Shown piece after piece: positions 1 to 7,740 of a stretch of 64,000 nucleotides of DNA. Within the stretch, counting starts at the first letter, position 1, and every line of letters begins with the position of its first letter. The notes below the pieces were generated by a model that was given only the letters and a program-made list of their open reading frames with translations, had not been told where the DNA came from and searched no databases. This DNA comes from Emticicia sp. 21SJ11W-3 (GTDB lineage: Bacteria; Bacteroidota; Bacteroidia; Cytophagales; Spirosomataceae), in contig NZ_CP092074.1 in assembly GCF_024138715.1 (NCBI RefSeq), positions 3,348,001 through 3,412,000 on the forward strand, read 5' to 3'. The position numbers were made by a program, and so were the translations under genes.

Positions 1-2
1 GT

Positions 3-344
3 GAGGCCCGCGCCGAATACCGCAAAGCCAACCTGAAAATAACCCAGCAAACCTGGGAAAACCGCCTGCTTTTTACCGAGCAGCAAAACAAGGTAAACCA
101 ATATTATAACGATGCCGTGCAGCTACAACGCCAGACGGCCATCTACCAGCAGACGGTTATCAATTACCGACGTATGTACGATGCCGAACTGACCCGCTTC
201 AACAACGGCGAAAGCAGCCTGTTTCTGGTAAACAGCCGCGAAAACAAGTTGTTTGAAGCCCAGCAAAAACTGATATCGCTACAAGCCAAAGCCGCCAAAG
301 CCATCATCGCCGTTGATTACGCCACCGGTAGATTAGGCTTTTAA
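3..344 (+). CDS. TolC-family outer membrane efflux protein, C-terminal fragment
   Basis: The reading frame is open from the left edge, so only the last 113 residues are present. They form long amphipathic helices rich in Gln, Asn and Ala, with phrases such as YRRMYDAELTRFNNGESSLF and LVNSRENKLFEAQQKLISLQ. This is the pattern of the second helical hairpin of TolC/OEP-type outer membrane factors, which form the periplasmic tunnel and outer membrane exit duct of RND or ABC efflux systems. The substrate cannot be told from this fragment. A weak inverted repeat (347-353 with 384-390) follows the stop codon. Other efflux components, if linked, would lie to the left of the window. Confidence 0.8.
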   Translation, partial: EARAEYRKANLKITQQTWENRLLFTEQQNKVNQYYNDAVQLQRQTAIYQQTVINYRRMYDAELTRFNNGESSLFLVNSRENKLFEAQQKLISLQAKAAKAIIAVDYATGRLGF

Positions 345-406
345 ACACCGTGCGACGTTTATACTCGGTTAGATAAGGGCGTGGCACGGTTAATACATCT
401 GCAAAC

Positions 407-446
407 TTGGTAGAGCCGCACTGCGTGCGGCTTCGGGGGCATATAA
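407..446. repeat. GTAGAGCC-type dispersed palindrome, copy 1
   Basis: The core AGCCGCA (414-420) and TGCGGCT (426-432) form a perfect 7-bp hairpin with a 5-base loop, preceded by TTGGTAG and followed by TCGGGGGCATATA. Related copies occur at 12461-12498 and around 62085-62482. Confidence 0.75.
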
Positions 447-511
447 GCTCCATAAATTATGTTTGAGTTTTGATTTTAAATATTTGAATCAAACCTTTCA
501 TCCCAGCTCGG

Positions 512-555
512 CTGAATCTTCATTCAGTCGCCGTGTCAGCCGTTCTTTGAACGGC
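512..555. repeat. Two adjacent short hairpins
   Basis: CTGAAT-cttc-ATTCAG (512-527) and GCCGTTC-ttt-GAACGGC (539-555) are both perfect inverted repeats lying side by side, about 80 bases upstream of a small ORF at 632. The second resembles GTTCTTT...GAACG hairpins in the duplicated element near 62.3-62.6 kb. They may be a transcript leader or part of a dispersed element. Confidence 0.6.
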
Positions 556-631
556 ATTCCGAAAATATGAGCACACCCTATCTTTATTTTCAGGCACATT
601 CGCTATCTTCACAAAAAAACAAACACAAACC

Positions 632-745
632 ATGAAACCCCAACACATCATATACCAACCACCGGAAGACCTTATAACCAAATATCTGATTGCAGTCTTC
701 AGGTTAGTAAAGAAACACATCCTGCAACTCTTCAAAAAGCCATAA
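632..745 (+). CDS. Possible 37-residue cationic small protein
   Basis: ATG at 632 opens 37 codons ending in TAA at 743-745. The peptide starts MKPQHIIYQPPEDL and ends in a basic amphipathic helix (VFRLVKKHILQLFKKP). A near-perfect intrinsic terminator begins 3 bases after the stop codon, so this is a discrete transcription unit, which is the main argument that it is real. Weak -7-like boxes (TATCTTTA at 579, TATCTTCA at 604) lie upstream. No family was recognised. It could be a membrane-active small protein, a leader peptide, or part of a small RNA. Confidence 0.4.
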   Translation: MKPQHIIYQPPEDLITKYLIAVFRLVKKHILQLFKKP

Positions 746-747
746 CG

Positions 748-780
748 AAAGCCCAATTATGAAACTTTGGGCTTTGTTTT
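748..780 (+). terminator. Intrinsic terminator after the small ORF
   Basis: AAAGCCCAA (748-756) pairs with TTGGGCTTT (767-775), a 9-bp stem with a 10-base loop, followed by GTTTTT. It sits directly behind the stop codon at 745. Confidence 0.8.
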
Positions 781-1126
781 TCAGGCTGCTAAAGACCGCC
801 GGCATGGCATGTCTAAAAAAGCGTTGATACCATTGCTACCGCCAGATAAATTCAACGCAAATAAAGGCAACGCCAGGTTGATTTCCTATCCGCTGCCAAC
901 GGGCTTTTGCCTTGGCTTTTTGTTAATCCTCTTCCAACTCCTTTCTGCTCAGCCATTTAAAGCAACGCCCGCATCTGGCTGCGTATATACACTCCGTTAT
1001 GGTACCGAAAGATAATTTTAATAAAAAAAATACTTATTTACCGTAGCCAAAGCAATAGTGGCAGATTTATTTCTTGTATCAAATGAGTATATTTACTCAA
1101 CATTGTACTTTAATCTGCCAGACCCA
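781..1126. other. Intergenic stretch without a supported gene
   Basis: An open frame of about 80 codons crosses this stretch on the plus strand, but it begins inside the terminator hairpin, has no recognisable family and has an unconvincing composition. TACTTTAA near 1107 could act as a -7 box for the lipoprotein gene at 1127. Nothing else was seen. Confidence 0.4.
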
Positions 1127-2107
1127 ATGAAAAAAATGCTGTTTTTCATAACTGCTGTTATGATTCTGACTTCATGTGACGACGACGCCAAAGTAACCAT
1201 TGACCTCGACGAATATGACACCAATCTGAAGAAAGCTTTCGAAAGTAAGTTTACGCTTCAAAACGAGAAAATTATTTTTCACTACACCAATAAACCCTAC
1301 ACCGGGAATATTGAGTTTATTTCCAAAATCAACACCAATAGTGTGGTTCGCGTAGAGGATGGCAATATTATCAGCCTGACCGACAAAACGCCAAAAGGTG
1401 ATGTTTCGGGTCTTATTACGGTTCTGAACGGCCAGGCCAATATGAAAATCGACCTCGACACCCTGCTGCAATTGCATTGTACTTTTTATGCCGTAAAAAA
1501 CAGCCTCATTATTGAGCAGAAATTCGGTAATTACAGCGAACACGACTGCGATTGCCTGGTGGAGTATCCGAACCAGAAAAAGATGGCCAGAATTAAAACC
1601 TCTACCGACAGCCGCAGTGGCATTATGTTCAGTGAGTCTAAAACTACCTCTACCACCACCGGGCAGATTGTGGAAAAAGTAAAGAATTACATTAAAAAAC
1701 AACCTGACGGCACTACCCTGCGCGTTACCCTAACCGACAATTACGATGGTTCAGGCTCTAATATGCTGGTGTATGCCGAAGACCTGTCGGTACAAAAAGA
1801 TGATAAAAAAGTTGGTTTTTCGTTCAGATACACGTATGACAAAAACGTGTTTCTGCACGGCGAAATAGAGAACTTTAATGAAAAACACTGCCAGGAAATA
1901 GACAGGCTGCGAATGGCCGAATCTTCTTTATTGGGGCAACCGGCACAAGACCGCTCCGGCTGCGTTTCTGAGGTATTGAATTTGGTGAGCCAGGCTTTCA
2001 AGCGGCCGTTTACCCGCGAAGAGCTGATGGCGCGCCTGCAGTCGAAAATCAACAACAACCAGTTTCTGGTTAGTGGGTCGTCAGACGTACAAACCTACTT
2101 CGAATAA
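1127..2107 (+). CDS. Hypothetical lipoprotein (326 aa)
   Basis: The chosen start, ATG at 1127, gives MKKMLFFITAVMILTSC, a short type II signal peptide with a lipobox-like LTSC and Cys near residue 17, followed by acidic DDD. The frame is open further upstream, but that extension is not signal-like. The mature part is mainly polar beta-type sequence with a Cys-containing EHDCDCLVEY segment and closes with a helical domain containing a conserved-looking REELMARLQSK. No family was recognised. It is predicted to be membrane-anchored in the periplasm or on the outer membrane. It faces the DUF6265 gene tail to tail with a hairpin between them. Confidence 0.7.
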   Translation: MKKMLFFITAVMILTSCDDDAKVTIDLDEYDTNLKKAFESKFTLQNEKIIFHYTNKPYTGNIEFISKINTNSVVRVEDGNIISLTDKTPKGDVSGLITVLNGQANMKIDLDTLLQLHCTFYAVKNSLIIEQKFGNYSEHDCDCLVEYPNQKKMARIKTSTDSRSGIMFSESKTTSTTTGQIVEKVKNYIKKQPDGTTLRVTLTDNYDGSGSNMLVYAEDLSVQKDDKKVGFSFRYTYDKNVFLHGEIENFNEKHCQEIDRLRMAESSLLGQPAQDRSGCVSEVLNLVSQAFKRPFTREELMARLQSKINNNQFLVSGSSDVQTYFE

Positions 2108-2114
2108 ATTCTGC

Positions 2115-2156
2115 ACCCAGTGCACCTGTAACCGGTTACGTTCAGGTGCGCCGGGT
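2115..2156. terminator. Shared hairpin between convergent genes
   Basis: ACCC...GGGT and GCACCTG (2122-2128) / CAGGTGC (2143-2149) form an interrupted long stem enclosing a self-complementary TAACCGGTTA. It lies between two convergent genes and probably terminates transcription from either side. Confidence 0.6.
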
Positions 2157-2175
2157 TATAAAAAATAATGTTTGC

Positions 2176-2619
2176 CTACTGTTTCAGTATTTTGTACTCA
2201 AAACCTTTGTCGCCATCGCCCAGCACGCGCACCTGAATGGTTCTGCCGTCAACGGGCCGATACTGAATCTTCTTCGGGAAATCATGCGCCGGGTTTTCAA
2301 ATGAAAAAACACCAGCCGTAGCCTTGTTGAGCTCAAATGCTATGGTCTGGTTATTGTTCTGGTCAGGTACGGTGGCCTCATAAGTGGCTATGCCGTTAAT
2401 AATCCGTATCCTGAGGCGCTCGGTTACCACTTTGGCGCCATCTTTAATTTTATACCCCTGCCCTTCCAGCGTGCCATCGGGCATTTGCTTCCATGTCTCA
2501 TAAACTTCCTTGTTTTCAGTTTTCCAGGTTCCTTCCAGAAAATACAGTTCACTCAGGCCGTCGGCTTTTATAAAAGACACAAGCATCAATATTAAACAGG
2601 TTTTTGCAAGGGTTTTCAT
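2176..2619 (-). CDS. DUF6265-like secreted protein
   Basis: About 147 residues. A hydrophobic N-terminus (MKTLAKTCLILMLVSFIKAD) suggests export. A compact lipocalin-like domain follows, with the motif LYFLEGTWKTENKEVYETW, then GTLEGQGYKIKDG and FENPAHDFPKKIQYRP. This is characteristic of the DUF6265 family, whose function is unknown. ATG at 2619 was chosen over an in-frame ATG four codons upstream because it gives a cleaner signal sequence. It lies about 95 bases downstream of the AraC-type regulator gene on the same strand and may be co-transcribed with it. Confidence 0.75.
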   Translation of the reverse strand: MKTLAKTCLILMLVSFIKADGLSELYFLEGTWKTENKEVYETWKQMPDGTLEGQGYKIKDGAKVVTERLRIRIINGIATYEATVPDQNNNQTIAFELNKATAGVFSFENPAHDFPKKIQYRPVDGRTIQVRVLGDGDKGFEYKILKQ

Positions 2620-2713
2620 TGGTTTTTGCATTTATGGTTTACAATTAATGTTTCATTACGCCCTCAAAACTATACCACTTTTAATGGCAATAATTGTATA
2701 AATGCGACAAACC

Positions 2714-3553
2714 CTACCCAACGCCGGAAAACAAGGCCGACAGCCTCAGATGCCCTCCGTAAAACTGCTTGGGGCTCATGCCCGTAAACGACCTGAAATC
2801 TCTAATAAAATGGGCCTGGTCATAATAATTACCCGCATGTGCCACGGCCGTAAGCGTACCCGGCTGCTGCCCGGCCAGCATCTTCAGCGTTGCCTGAAGC
2901 CGCACCATTCTCGACAGTTGTTTTACACTTAAACCAGTATTTTTCATAAACTTGCGCTCCAGTTGCCGCCGGTTCACGTGCAGGCTATCGGTCAGTTCAC
3001 CAACAGAAACCTGCCCGTTCAGTTGCATAATCAGTTCAATACTTGAGCGTATCAGTGTACTTACTGACTCCTCAGTTATCAGTTTTTCAATCAGAAAATC
3101 TTCCACCAGCCTGATACGCGCTTCCGTTTGCCCGGCGTTTAAAACAGCAGTGGCCAGCAGGCTGCCGTCTGCGCCAAACAGCTCGTCAAGCGGCACGGCG
3201 CGGTTTTCCATATTACTTACAGGCATGGTGGCAAAAGCAGCAAACCCTTCCGGCTGAAACCTTACTGAAAAAATACCCGTTGCACCGGTAGGCTCAATGG
3301 CCAGCGGCCGGGTTACCTGCCCAAACACAAAGCACAAAGGCTGCACCAGACTGCTGCCATCTGGCATATACTGCCTGAAAGCATCGCCATAATGAAAAAT
3401 CATTTCCATGCAGCCGTCTGGCACAATGTGCTGTTTTTCAGCACTCACCTGCGCAGGCGCCTCCAGTGTCCAGTAGCAATTAACCACCCCGGTTAGTTTC
3501 GGGGCAGGCGTGTAAGTCCGGTAATCCATAGGCATCTGTTTATAGATACTCAA
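2714..3553 (-). CDS. AraC-family transcriptional regulator
   Basis: 279 residues. The N-terminal ~150 residues (YTPAPKLTGVVNCYWTLEAP, then HIVPDGCMEMIFHYG) match the DUF6597 sensing domain often found in Bacteroidota AraC proteins. The C-terminal ~100 residues form the two-helix-turn-helix DNA-binding domain, with LTDSLHVNRRQLERKF as the first HTH and the family signature NYYDQAHFIRDFRSFTGMSP at the second. The ligand is unknown. An ATG eight codons further in (MDYRTYTP) is a possible alternative start. It is divergent from the deacetylase gene at 3695 and upstream of the DUF6265 gene, so either could be a target. Confidence 0.9.
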   Translation of the reverse strand: MSIYKQMPMDYRTYTPAPKLTGVVNCYWTLEAPAQVSAEKQHIVPDGCMEMIFHYGDAFRQYMPDGSSLVQPLCFVFGQVTRPLAIEPTGATGIFSVRFQPEGFAAFATMPVSNMENRAVPLDELFGADGSLLATAVLNAGQTEARIRLVEDFLIEKLITEESVSTLIRSSIELIMQLNGQVSVGELTDSLHVNRRQLERKFMKNTGLSVKQLSRMVRLQATLKMLAGQQPGTLTAVAHAGNYYDQAHFIRDFRSFTGMSPKQFYGGHLRLSALFSGVG

Positions 3554-3694
3554 ATTATTAAATTACTGCATCATTTGGCAATTTGGGTATATTTTGTAAA
3601 GTTAAACCACAATTTAGCTTTATTTTAATAAGACTTTAAACAGATTTTAACCAAAGTATGCCATTTTTGCAAAGCAAAGGCAAAAACCTGTATC

Positions 3695-4540
3695 ATGAAA
3701 ACACTCGTATTAGTAAGCTTGCTGCTGCCACTGGCATTGTGCGCACAGCCGCCCAAAGGGCCAAATGCAAAGCTGAAAGCAAAACTACAGCCTTACTACA
3801 CCCCAGATTACCTGTGGTTTAAGAACCAGATAATGGGCGAATTTCATAACGCCACACCGGGGCGCTTTGGCGTGGTTATTAAAGATGTTTTTGAAGATGT
3901 GGCCGACGCCAACAAGGTAATTGCCTTTACTTTTGATGCCTGTATAGGTAAAAGCAATGATTACAACGCGCCCCTGATAGCTTACCTAAAAAAAGAGCAT
4001 ATACCTGCTACCCTGTTTGTGAGCGGCCTCTGGATTGACGACAACCTGGCTACCTTCAGGCAGTTGGCGGCTGATTCTCTTTTTGAAATCGGTAATCATG
4101 GGCTGCTGCACCGGCTTTGCTCGGTTGACGGCGAAACAAAATATGGCATTGCTGCCACCCAAAATGTTGGGGAGGTGATAGACGAAATGGAGCTCAATTC
4201 GCGCAAAATAGAAAAACTCACTGGCAAAAGGCCCCGGTTTTTCAGGTCGGCTACGGCCTATACCGACGAAACCTGCGCCCGGATTGCCAATCAGCTGGGT
4301 ATGCAGGTAGTTGCCTTTGATGTACTCAGCGGCGACGCCGTTCCGTTTGCGGCTCCGGAGCTTATCAGCCAGACCATCATCAGCCAGGCACGGCCGGGGG
4401 CCATTGTAATTATGCACTTCAACCACCCGCAATGGCACGAGTTACAGGCATTGCAGATGGCCATACCCGTACTACGCGCCAAAGGATATAAATTTGTAAA
4501 ACTTACCAACGAAAAGCTGGTATCGCAACGCGGCCAATAG
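3695..4540 (+). CDS. Secreted polysaccharide deacetylase family protein
   Basis: 281 residues with a signal peptide ending ALC-AQ. The NodB-type core begins with VIAFTFDACIGKSNDY, where TFDAC replaces the more usual TFDDG of carbohydrate esterase family 4 but keeps the metal-binding Asp. It continues with ATLFVSGLW, IGNHGLLHR (zinc-binding His region), RFFRSATAYTD and PGAIVIMHFNHP. This is the variant of the family seen in many Gram-negative secreted deacetylases. Probable role: removal of acetyl groups from an envelope or environmental polysaccharide in the periplasm. It ends only 5 bases before the convergent nhaA gene. Confidence 0.85.
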   Translation: MKTLVLVSLLLPLALCAQPPKGPNAKLKAKLQPYYTPDYLWFKNQIMGEFHNATPGRFGVVIKDVFEDVADANKVIAFTFDACIGKSNDYNAPLIAYLKKEHIPATLFVSGLWIDDNLATFRQLAADSLFEIGNHGLLHRLCSVDGETKYGIAATQNVGEVIDEMELNSRKIEKLTGKRPRFFRSATAYTDETCARIANQLGMQVVAFDVLSGDAVPFAAPELISQTIISQARPGAIVIMHFNHPQWHELQALQMAIPVLRAKGYKFVKLTNEKLVSQRGQ

Positions 4541-4545
4541 CAACG

Positions 4546-5691
4546 TTATTCAGTAACGCGGTCTTTCAGCACCAATTTCAGAAAGAAATAACCAATAGCC
4601 CCTGCCACCAGCGACGACAGCAGTATCACAAACTTGGCTTCGTTAATAATGGTGATATCATTAAAGGCAAGCAGGGTTATGAAGATAGACATCGTAAAAC
4701 CTATGCCCCCCAGAAAACCCACGCCACCAATCGACTTCCAGCTGAGGTCGTCGGGCAGGCGGCAGATTTTCAGCTTGACAGATAAAAACACCAGCAGAAA
4801 AATCCCCAGCGGTTTACCAATAACAAGCCCTGCGGCTATGCCCAGGCTGTAAGCCTGGGTAAGCATTTCGCCCAGGTTGCCGCCCAGACTAATGGCTGTA
4901 TTGGCCAGCGCAAACACCGGAAGAATAACAAATGCTACCGGTTTGTGTAGAAAATGTTGCAGCAAATAAGAGGTTGACTTCTCGTCGCCGTTGCCGAAAG
5001 GCAGCGCAAATGCTACCAGTACGCCAGTAATAGTGGCATGCACGCCCGAGTGCAGCATAAAATACCACATGGCTACGGCGCCAATCAGGTACGGTATCAG
5101 GTTTCTTACTTTCAGGCGGTTCATAATAAATAAAACAGCCAGTATGCCCAGGGCAATAAGCAGGTTACCCCACATCAGGGTTTTGGTATAGAAAATAGCA
5201 ATAACCAGTATCGCGCCGAGGTCGTCAATAACAGCCAGGGCCGTCAGGAAAATCTTGAGTGATGCCGGTACACGATCATTCAATAAAGATAAAATACCCA
5301 GTGCAAAGGCAATGTCGGTAGCCATCGGGATACCCGCCCCGGCCTGCGCACTGCCACCGAAATTAAAAGCCAGGTACAAACCCGCCGGCACCAGCATACC
5401 GCCAATGGCGCCAAAAATAGGTAGCATGGCATTTTTTATGTCCGACAATTCGCCCAGATAAATTTCACGCTCAAGTTCAAGGCCTATCAGCAAAAAAAAG
5501 ATGGTCATCAGCCCGTCGTTAATCCAGTATTCCAGCGGCTGCCCACCTATCTGGCTATGCCAAAGGTGCTGATAGCCCTCTGCCATACCCGAATTAGCCA
5601 GTATGAGCGAAACCACCGTACAGGCTATCAGCACAAGGCCGCCTGCTTTTTCGCTTTCAAAAAAATCCTTAAATAAAGCCGTTAATTTCAT
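4546..5691 (-). CDS. nhaA: Na+/H+ antiporter NhaA
   Basis: 381 residues, about 11-12 membrane segments. The NhaA signatures are present: GGLVLIACTVVSLILANS near the N-terminus, GLMTIFFLLIGLELEREIYL, GIPMATDIAFALGILSLL with the discontinuous-helix Asp residues, LTALAVIDDLGAILVIAIFY containing the paired Asp of the ion site, and GGIGFTMSIFI near the end. It exchanges external protons for internal sodium in the inner membrane. The start ATG at 5691 gives MKLTALFKDFFESEKAGG, the usual cytoplasmic N-terminus. It is monocistronic and convergent with the deacetylase gene. Confidence 0.95.
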   Translation of the reverse strand: MKLTALFKDFFESEKAGGLVLIACTVVSLILANSGMAEGYQHLWHSQIGGQPLEYWINDGLMTIFFLLIGLELEREIYLGELSDIKNAMLPIFGAIGGMLVPAGLYLAFNFGGSAQAGAGIPMATDIAFALGILSLLNDRVPASLKIFLTALAVIDDLGAILVIAIFYTKTLMWGNLLIALGILAVLFIMNRLKVRNLIPYLIGAVAMWYFMLHSGVHATITGVLVAFALPFGNGDEKSTSYLLQHFLHKPVAFVILPVFALANTAISLGGNLGEMLTQAYSLGIAAGLVIGKPLGIFLLVFLSVKLKICRLPDDLSWKSIGGVGFLGGIGFTMSIFITLLAFNDITIINEAKFVILLSSLVAGAIGYFFLKLVLKDRVTE

Positions 5692-5736
5692 GCTTTCCCG
5701 TTTGTTGTGTGTACAAAGATACGCATTTATTGGGGA

Positions 5737-6070
5737 ATGAGTGAATTAGTGATTGAGCGGCCGGCGTTCCGGTGATTTAGTGAATTTGTGATTGAGAGGA
5801 TTTATTTACGAAAACCCCTTTTTTTTTATAAATGCGCTTGTAATCCAATAACCCACAAGGAAAATTCGCTAATTCACGATTATTCATTCACCGCAACGCC
5901 GCCCGCTCATTCGCTCAATCACCATTCACCGCAACGGCGGCCGCTAATTCACTAAATCACCGCAACGGCGCACGCTCATTCAGCGGAACGCCGCCCGCTC
6001 ATTCACTAAATCACTAATTCACTAAATCACTAATTCACTAAATCACTCAATCGCTCATTCACTCAATCGC
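5737..6070. repeat. 8-bp degenerate tandem array A (two facing blocks)
   Basis: 5868-6070 consists of units of the form C[AG]CT[AC]A[AT]T (for example CACTAAAT, CACTAATT, CGCTCATT), broken by GC-rich spacers such as ACCGCAACGCCGCCCGCTC. A block of the same units in the opposite orientation (GTGAATTA, GTGATTGA) occupies 5737-5806. The forward block runs into the stop codon of the membrane protein gene at 6063. No gene lies in 5692-6062. Confidence 0.85.
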
Positions 6071-6698
6071 TCTTCCTTCTCCACATCAATACCCCTGCCA
6101 GCACCAGCCAGCTTATCAGTCCGAAAACAAATATGCTGAAACCCCAAACACTGGTAAAGTTGAATTTCAGCAATAAACCGGCAAGTCCTGCGGCCAGAAT
6201 CAATAATCCATAATACCCAATCCATTTAGGCAAGGGGCTGGCTGTCAGAATAACCACCGACCATACCCCTACCGCAAAAGTGGTACCCCCAATAAACAGA
6301 TAAGCCATAGCGGCATTGATATAAAAGCCATAATGCACTATCATGTCCAGGGTTTCCCGGCTGGCTTTGGTTCCGTAGTAGTGTTCTACAAAATTGGGCA
6401 TAACAAAACCGTTAAATGCGGCTGCAATGATGCCCCCCATAAGCCCAATGCTGAAAACACAAAACCCCAGCATAGACAATCGGCCCGGCGTTTGCAGGTG
6501 CACCGATAGCCCCCATGCGCCAAAACCTATAAAAGGCATACAGGCAATAGCAAGGGCATGTGTAAACACAATAACTTTTTTTACATGTATGATATACTCC
6601 ATGCTGCCACCGGTGGGGTGGTGAATCATGGTAGCGGCGGCCAGAAAGGCCCCCATAAATAACATGAAAGCAGATGTTTGTCTGAATTGGTTGTTCAT
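6063..6698 (-). CDS. Polytopic membrane protein of unknown function
   Basis: About 211 residues from MNNQFRQTSAFML. Roughly six hydrophobic segments cover most of the length (FMLFMGAFLAAATMI, FTHALAIACMPFIGFGAWGL, LGFCVFSIGLMGGIIAAAF and others), so it is an inner membrane protein. A longer frame starts eight codons upstream but adds no membrane-like sequence. No family was named with confidence. The Crp/Fnr regulator gene lies just upstream on the same strand, and a perfect FNR-type palindrome sits about 55 bases before the start. This suggests control by that regulator. The last codons and stop codon are already part of repeat array A. Confidence 0.75.
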   Translation of the reverse strand: MNNQFRQTSAFMLFMGAFLAAATMIHHPTGGSMEYIIHVKKVIVFTHALAIACMPFIGFGAWGLSVHLQTPGRLSMLGFCVFSIGLMGGIIAAAFNGFVMPNFVEHYYGTKASRETLDMIVHYGFYINAAMAYLFIGGTTFAVGVWSVVILTASPLPKWIGYYGLLILAAGLAGLLLKFNFTSVWGFSIFVFGLISWLVLAGVLMWRRKSD

Positions 6699-6752
6699 AA
6701 TGATTTTTTTGAAGATGCGCACAAAATTGCAGCGATGTCAGCAAAACATCAC

Positions 6753-6766
6753 TTGATTCAAATCAA
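6753..6766. promoter_or_regulatory. FNR/CRP-type operator
   Basis: TTGATTCAAATCAA matches TTGAT-N4-ATCAA exactly and extends to a perfect 7-2-7 inverted repeat (6752-6767). It lies between the Crp/Fnr gene and the membrane protein gene, about 55 bases upstream of the latter's start. Confidence 0.65.
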
Positions 6767-6779
6767 GAAAAACAATGGG

Positions 6780-7370
6780 CTAATAAATACTTCTCACCCT
6801 GCTGAGTGTTTCGGGTGTCATTTTCAGGTAAGAGGCTATCATTTTGAGCGGAAACTGCTGCAACAATTGAGGCCTTGTGCTGAGCAGATGATTATATTTT
6901 TGCAGCGGTGTAAGGGTGTTATCAAAATAATGATTGCGGGCCAGGGCCTGCTCAAGCACCTTACCGAGTTGGAAGAAAACCGGCGACATACCGATTAATT
7001 CATGCGCTGCGTGAATAGACATCTCAAGCACCTCGCAGTCGGTGTGAGCTTTTATACAAGTGGCTGATGGTTTCTGCCCTACAAAGCTGGTGTAGTTCAT
7101 CACCCAGTCGTTTGCCATATACAGGTCAATGATGTTTTCGTCAATATCATTCAAAGTAAACTGATAAGCCGCCCCCGACACCACCAATGAAATACTTCGG
7201 CAAATGATACCCTCCGCCAAAAGCCACTGGTTTTTCTTATACTGACGGGCAACCATTTTTGAGGCAATAAATGCGGCCTCACTTTCAGTAAATCTGCCAA
7301 TTTTGTTTAAAACCTCAAAAAGCATCAGTTTTGTTATTGGTTTTGAAAGGTTCACCCCTGATATGGTCAA
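6780..7370 (-). CDS. Crp/Fnr-family transcriptional regulator
   Basis: 196 residues. A cyclic-nucleotide-binding-type beta-roll spans roughly residues 15-125 (KKNQWLLAEGIICRSISLVV, then CEVLEMSI), and a C-terminal helix-turn-helix occupies about 150-195 (LLQQFPLKMIASYLKMTPET). No N-terminal cluster of four cysteines is present, so it is not a classical [4Fe-4S] FNR; the input signal is unknown. This short, CNMP-domain type is abundant in Bacteroidota. It is followed on the same strand by a membrane protein gene with an FNR-like box in the intergenic gap. Confidence 0.85.
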   Translation of the reverse strand: MTISGVNLSKPITKLMLFEVLNKIGRFTESEAAFIASKMVARQYKKNQWLLAEGIICRSISLVVSGAAYQFTLNDIDENIIDLYMANDWVMNYTSFVGQKPSATCIKAHTDCEVLEMSIHAAHELIGMSPVFFQLGKVLEQALARNHYFDNTLTPLQKYNHLLSTRPQLLQQFPLKMIASYLKMTPETLSRVRSIY

Positions 7371-7508
7371 ATCAGAAAACTTCTTTTATGGCGTAGCCTA
7401 TATTTCAGTACGAAACGAATAATTGCGCCTGCAAATAAACCTGAATTTTTATAAAGCCGTAATCTACCAAGCCAAAAACATTAAATCTAATTTACCAAAA
7501 CAACGGCA
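7371..7508. other. Short intergenic stretch upstream of the Crp/Fnr gene
   Basis: AT-rich DNA with no gene, which probably holds the promoter of the Crp/Fnr gene. No clear -7 box or operator was recognised. Confidence 0.4.
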
Positions 7509-7740
7509 CACTCATTGACCGCAACGCCAGCCGCTAATTCACCCATTCACTAAATCACCATTCACTAAATCGTTCATTCACCGGAACGCCAGCCACTCAA
7601 TCACTAATTCGCTCAATCACTCATTCACCATTCACTCATTCACTAATTCACCATTCACTAATTCAGCGGAACGCCGCCCGCTCATTCACTAATTCAGCGG
7701 AACGCCGCCCGCTCATTCACTCATTCACTAATCGTTCTCA
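7509..7740. repeat. 8-bp degenerate tandem array B
   Basis: Units C[AG]CT[AC]A[AT]T with interspersed GC-rich spacers (GCGGAACGCCGCCCGCTC appears twice, at about 7664 and 7694). It begins at the TGA stop codon of the cation diffusion facilitator gene (7738-7740) and extends 230 bases beyond it. Confidence 0.85.

Noticed and set aside
781-1015. A possible small gene between the terminator and the lipoprotein gene
   Set aside because: It starts inside a terminator hairpin, its composition is unconvincing and no family was recognised.
5737-6070. CRISPR array
   Set aside because: Repeat units are 8 bases and degenerate with no regular unique spacers, and there are no cas genes in the window.
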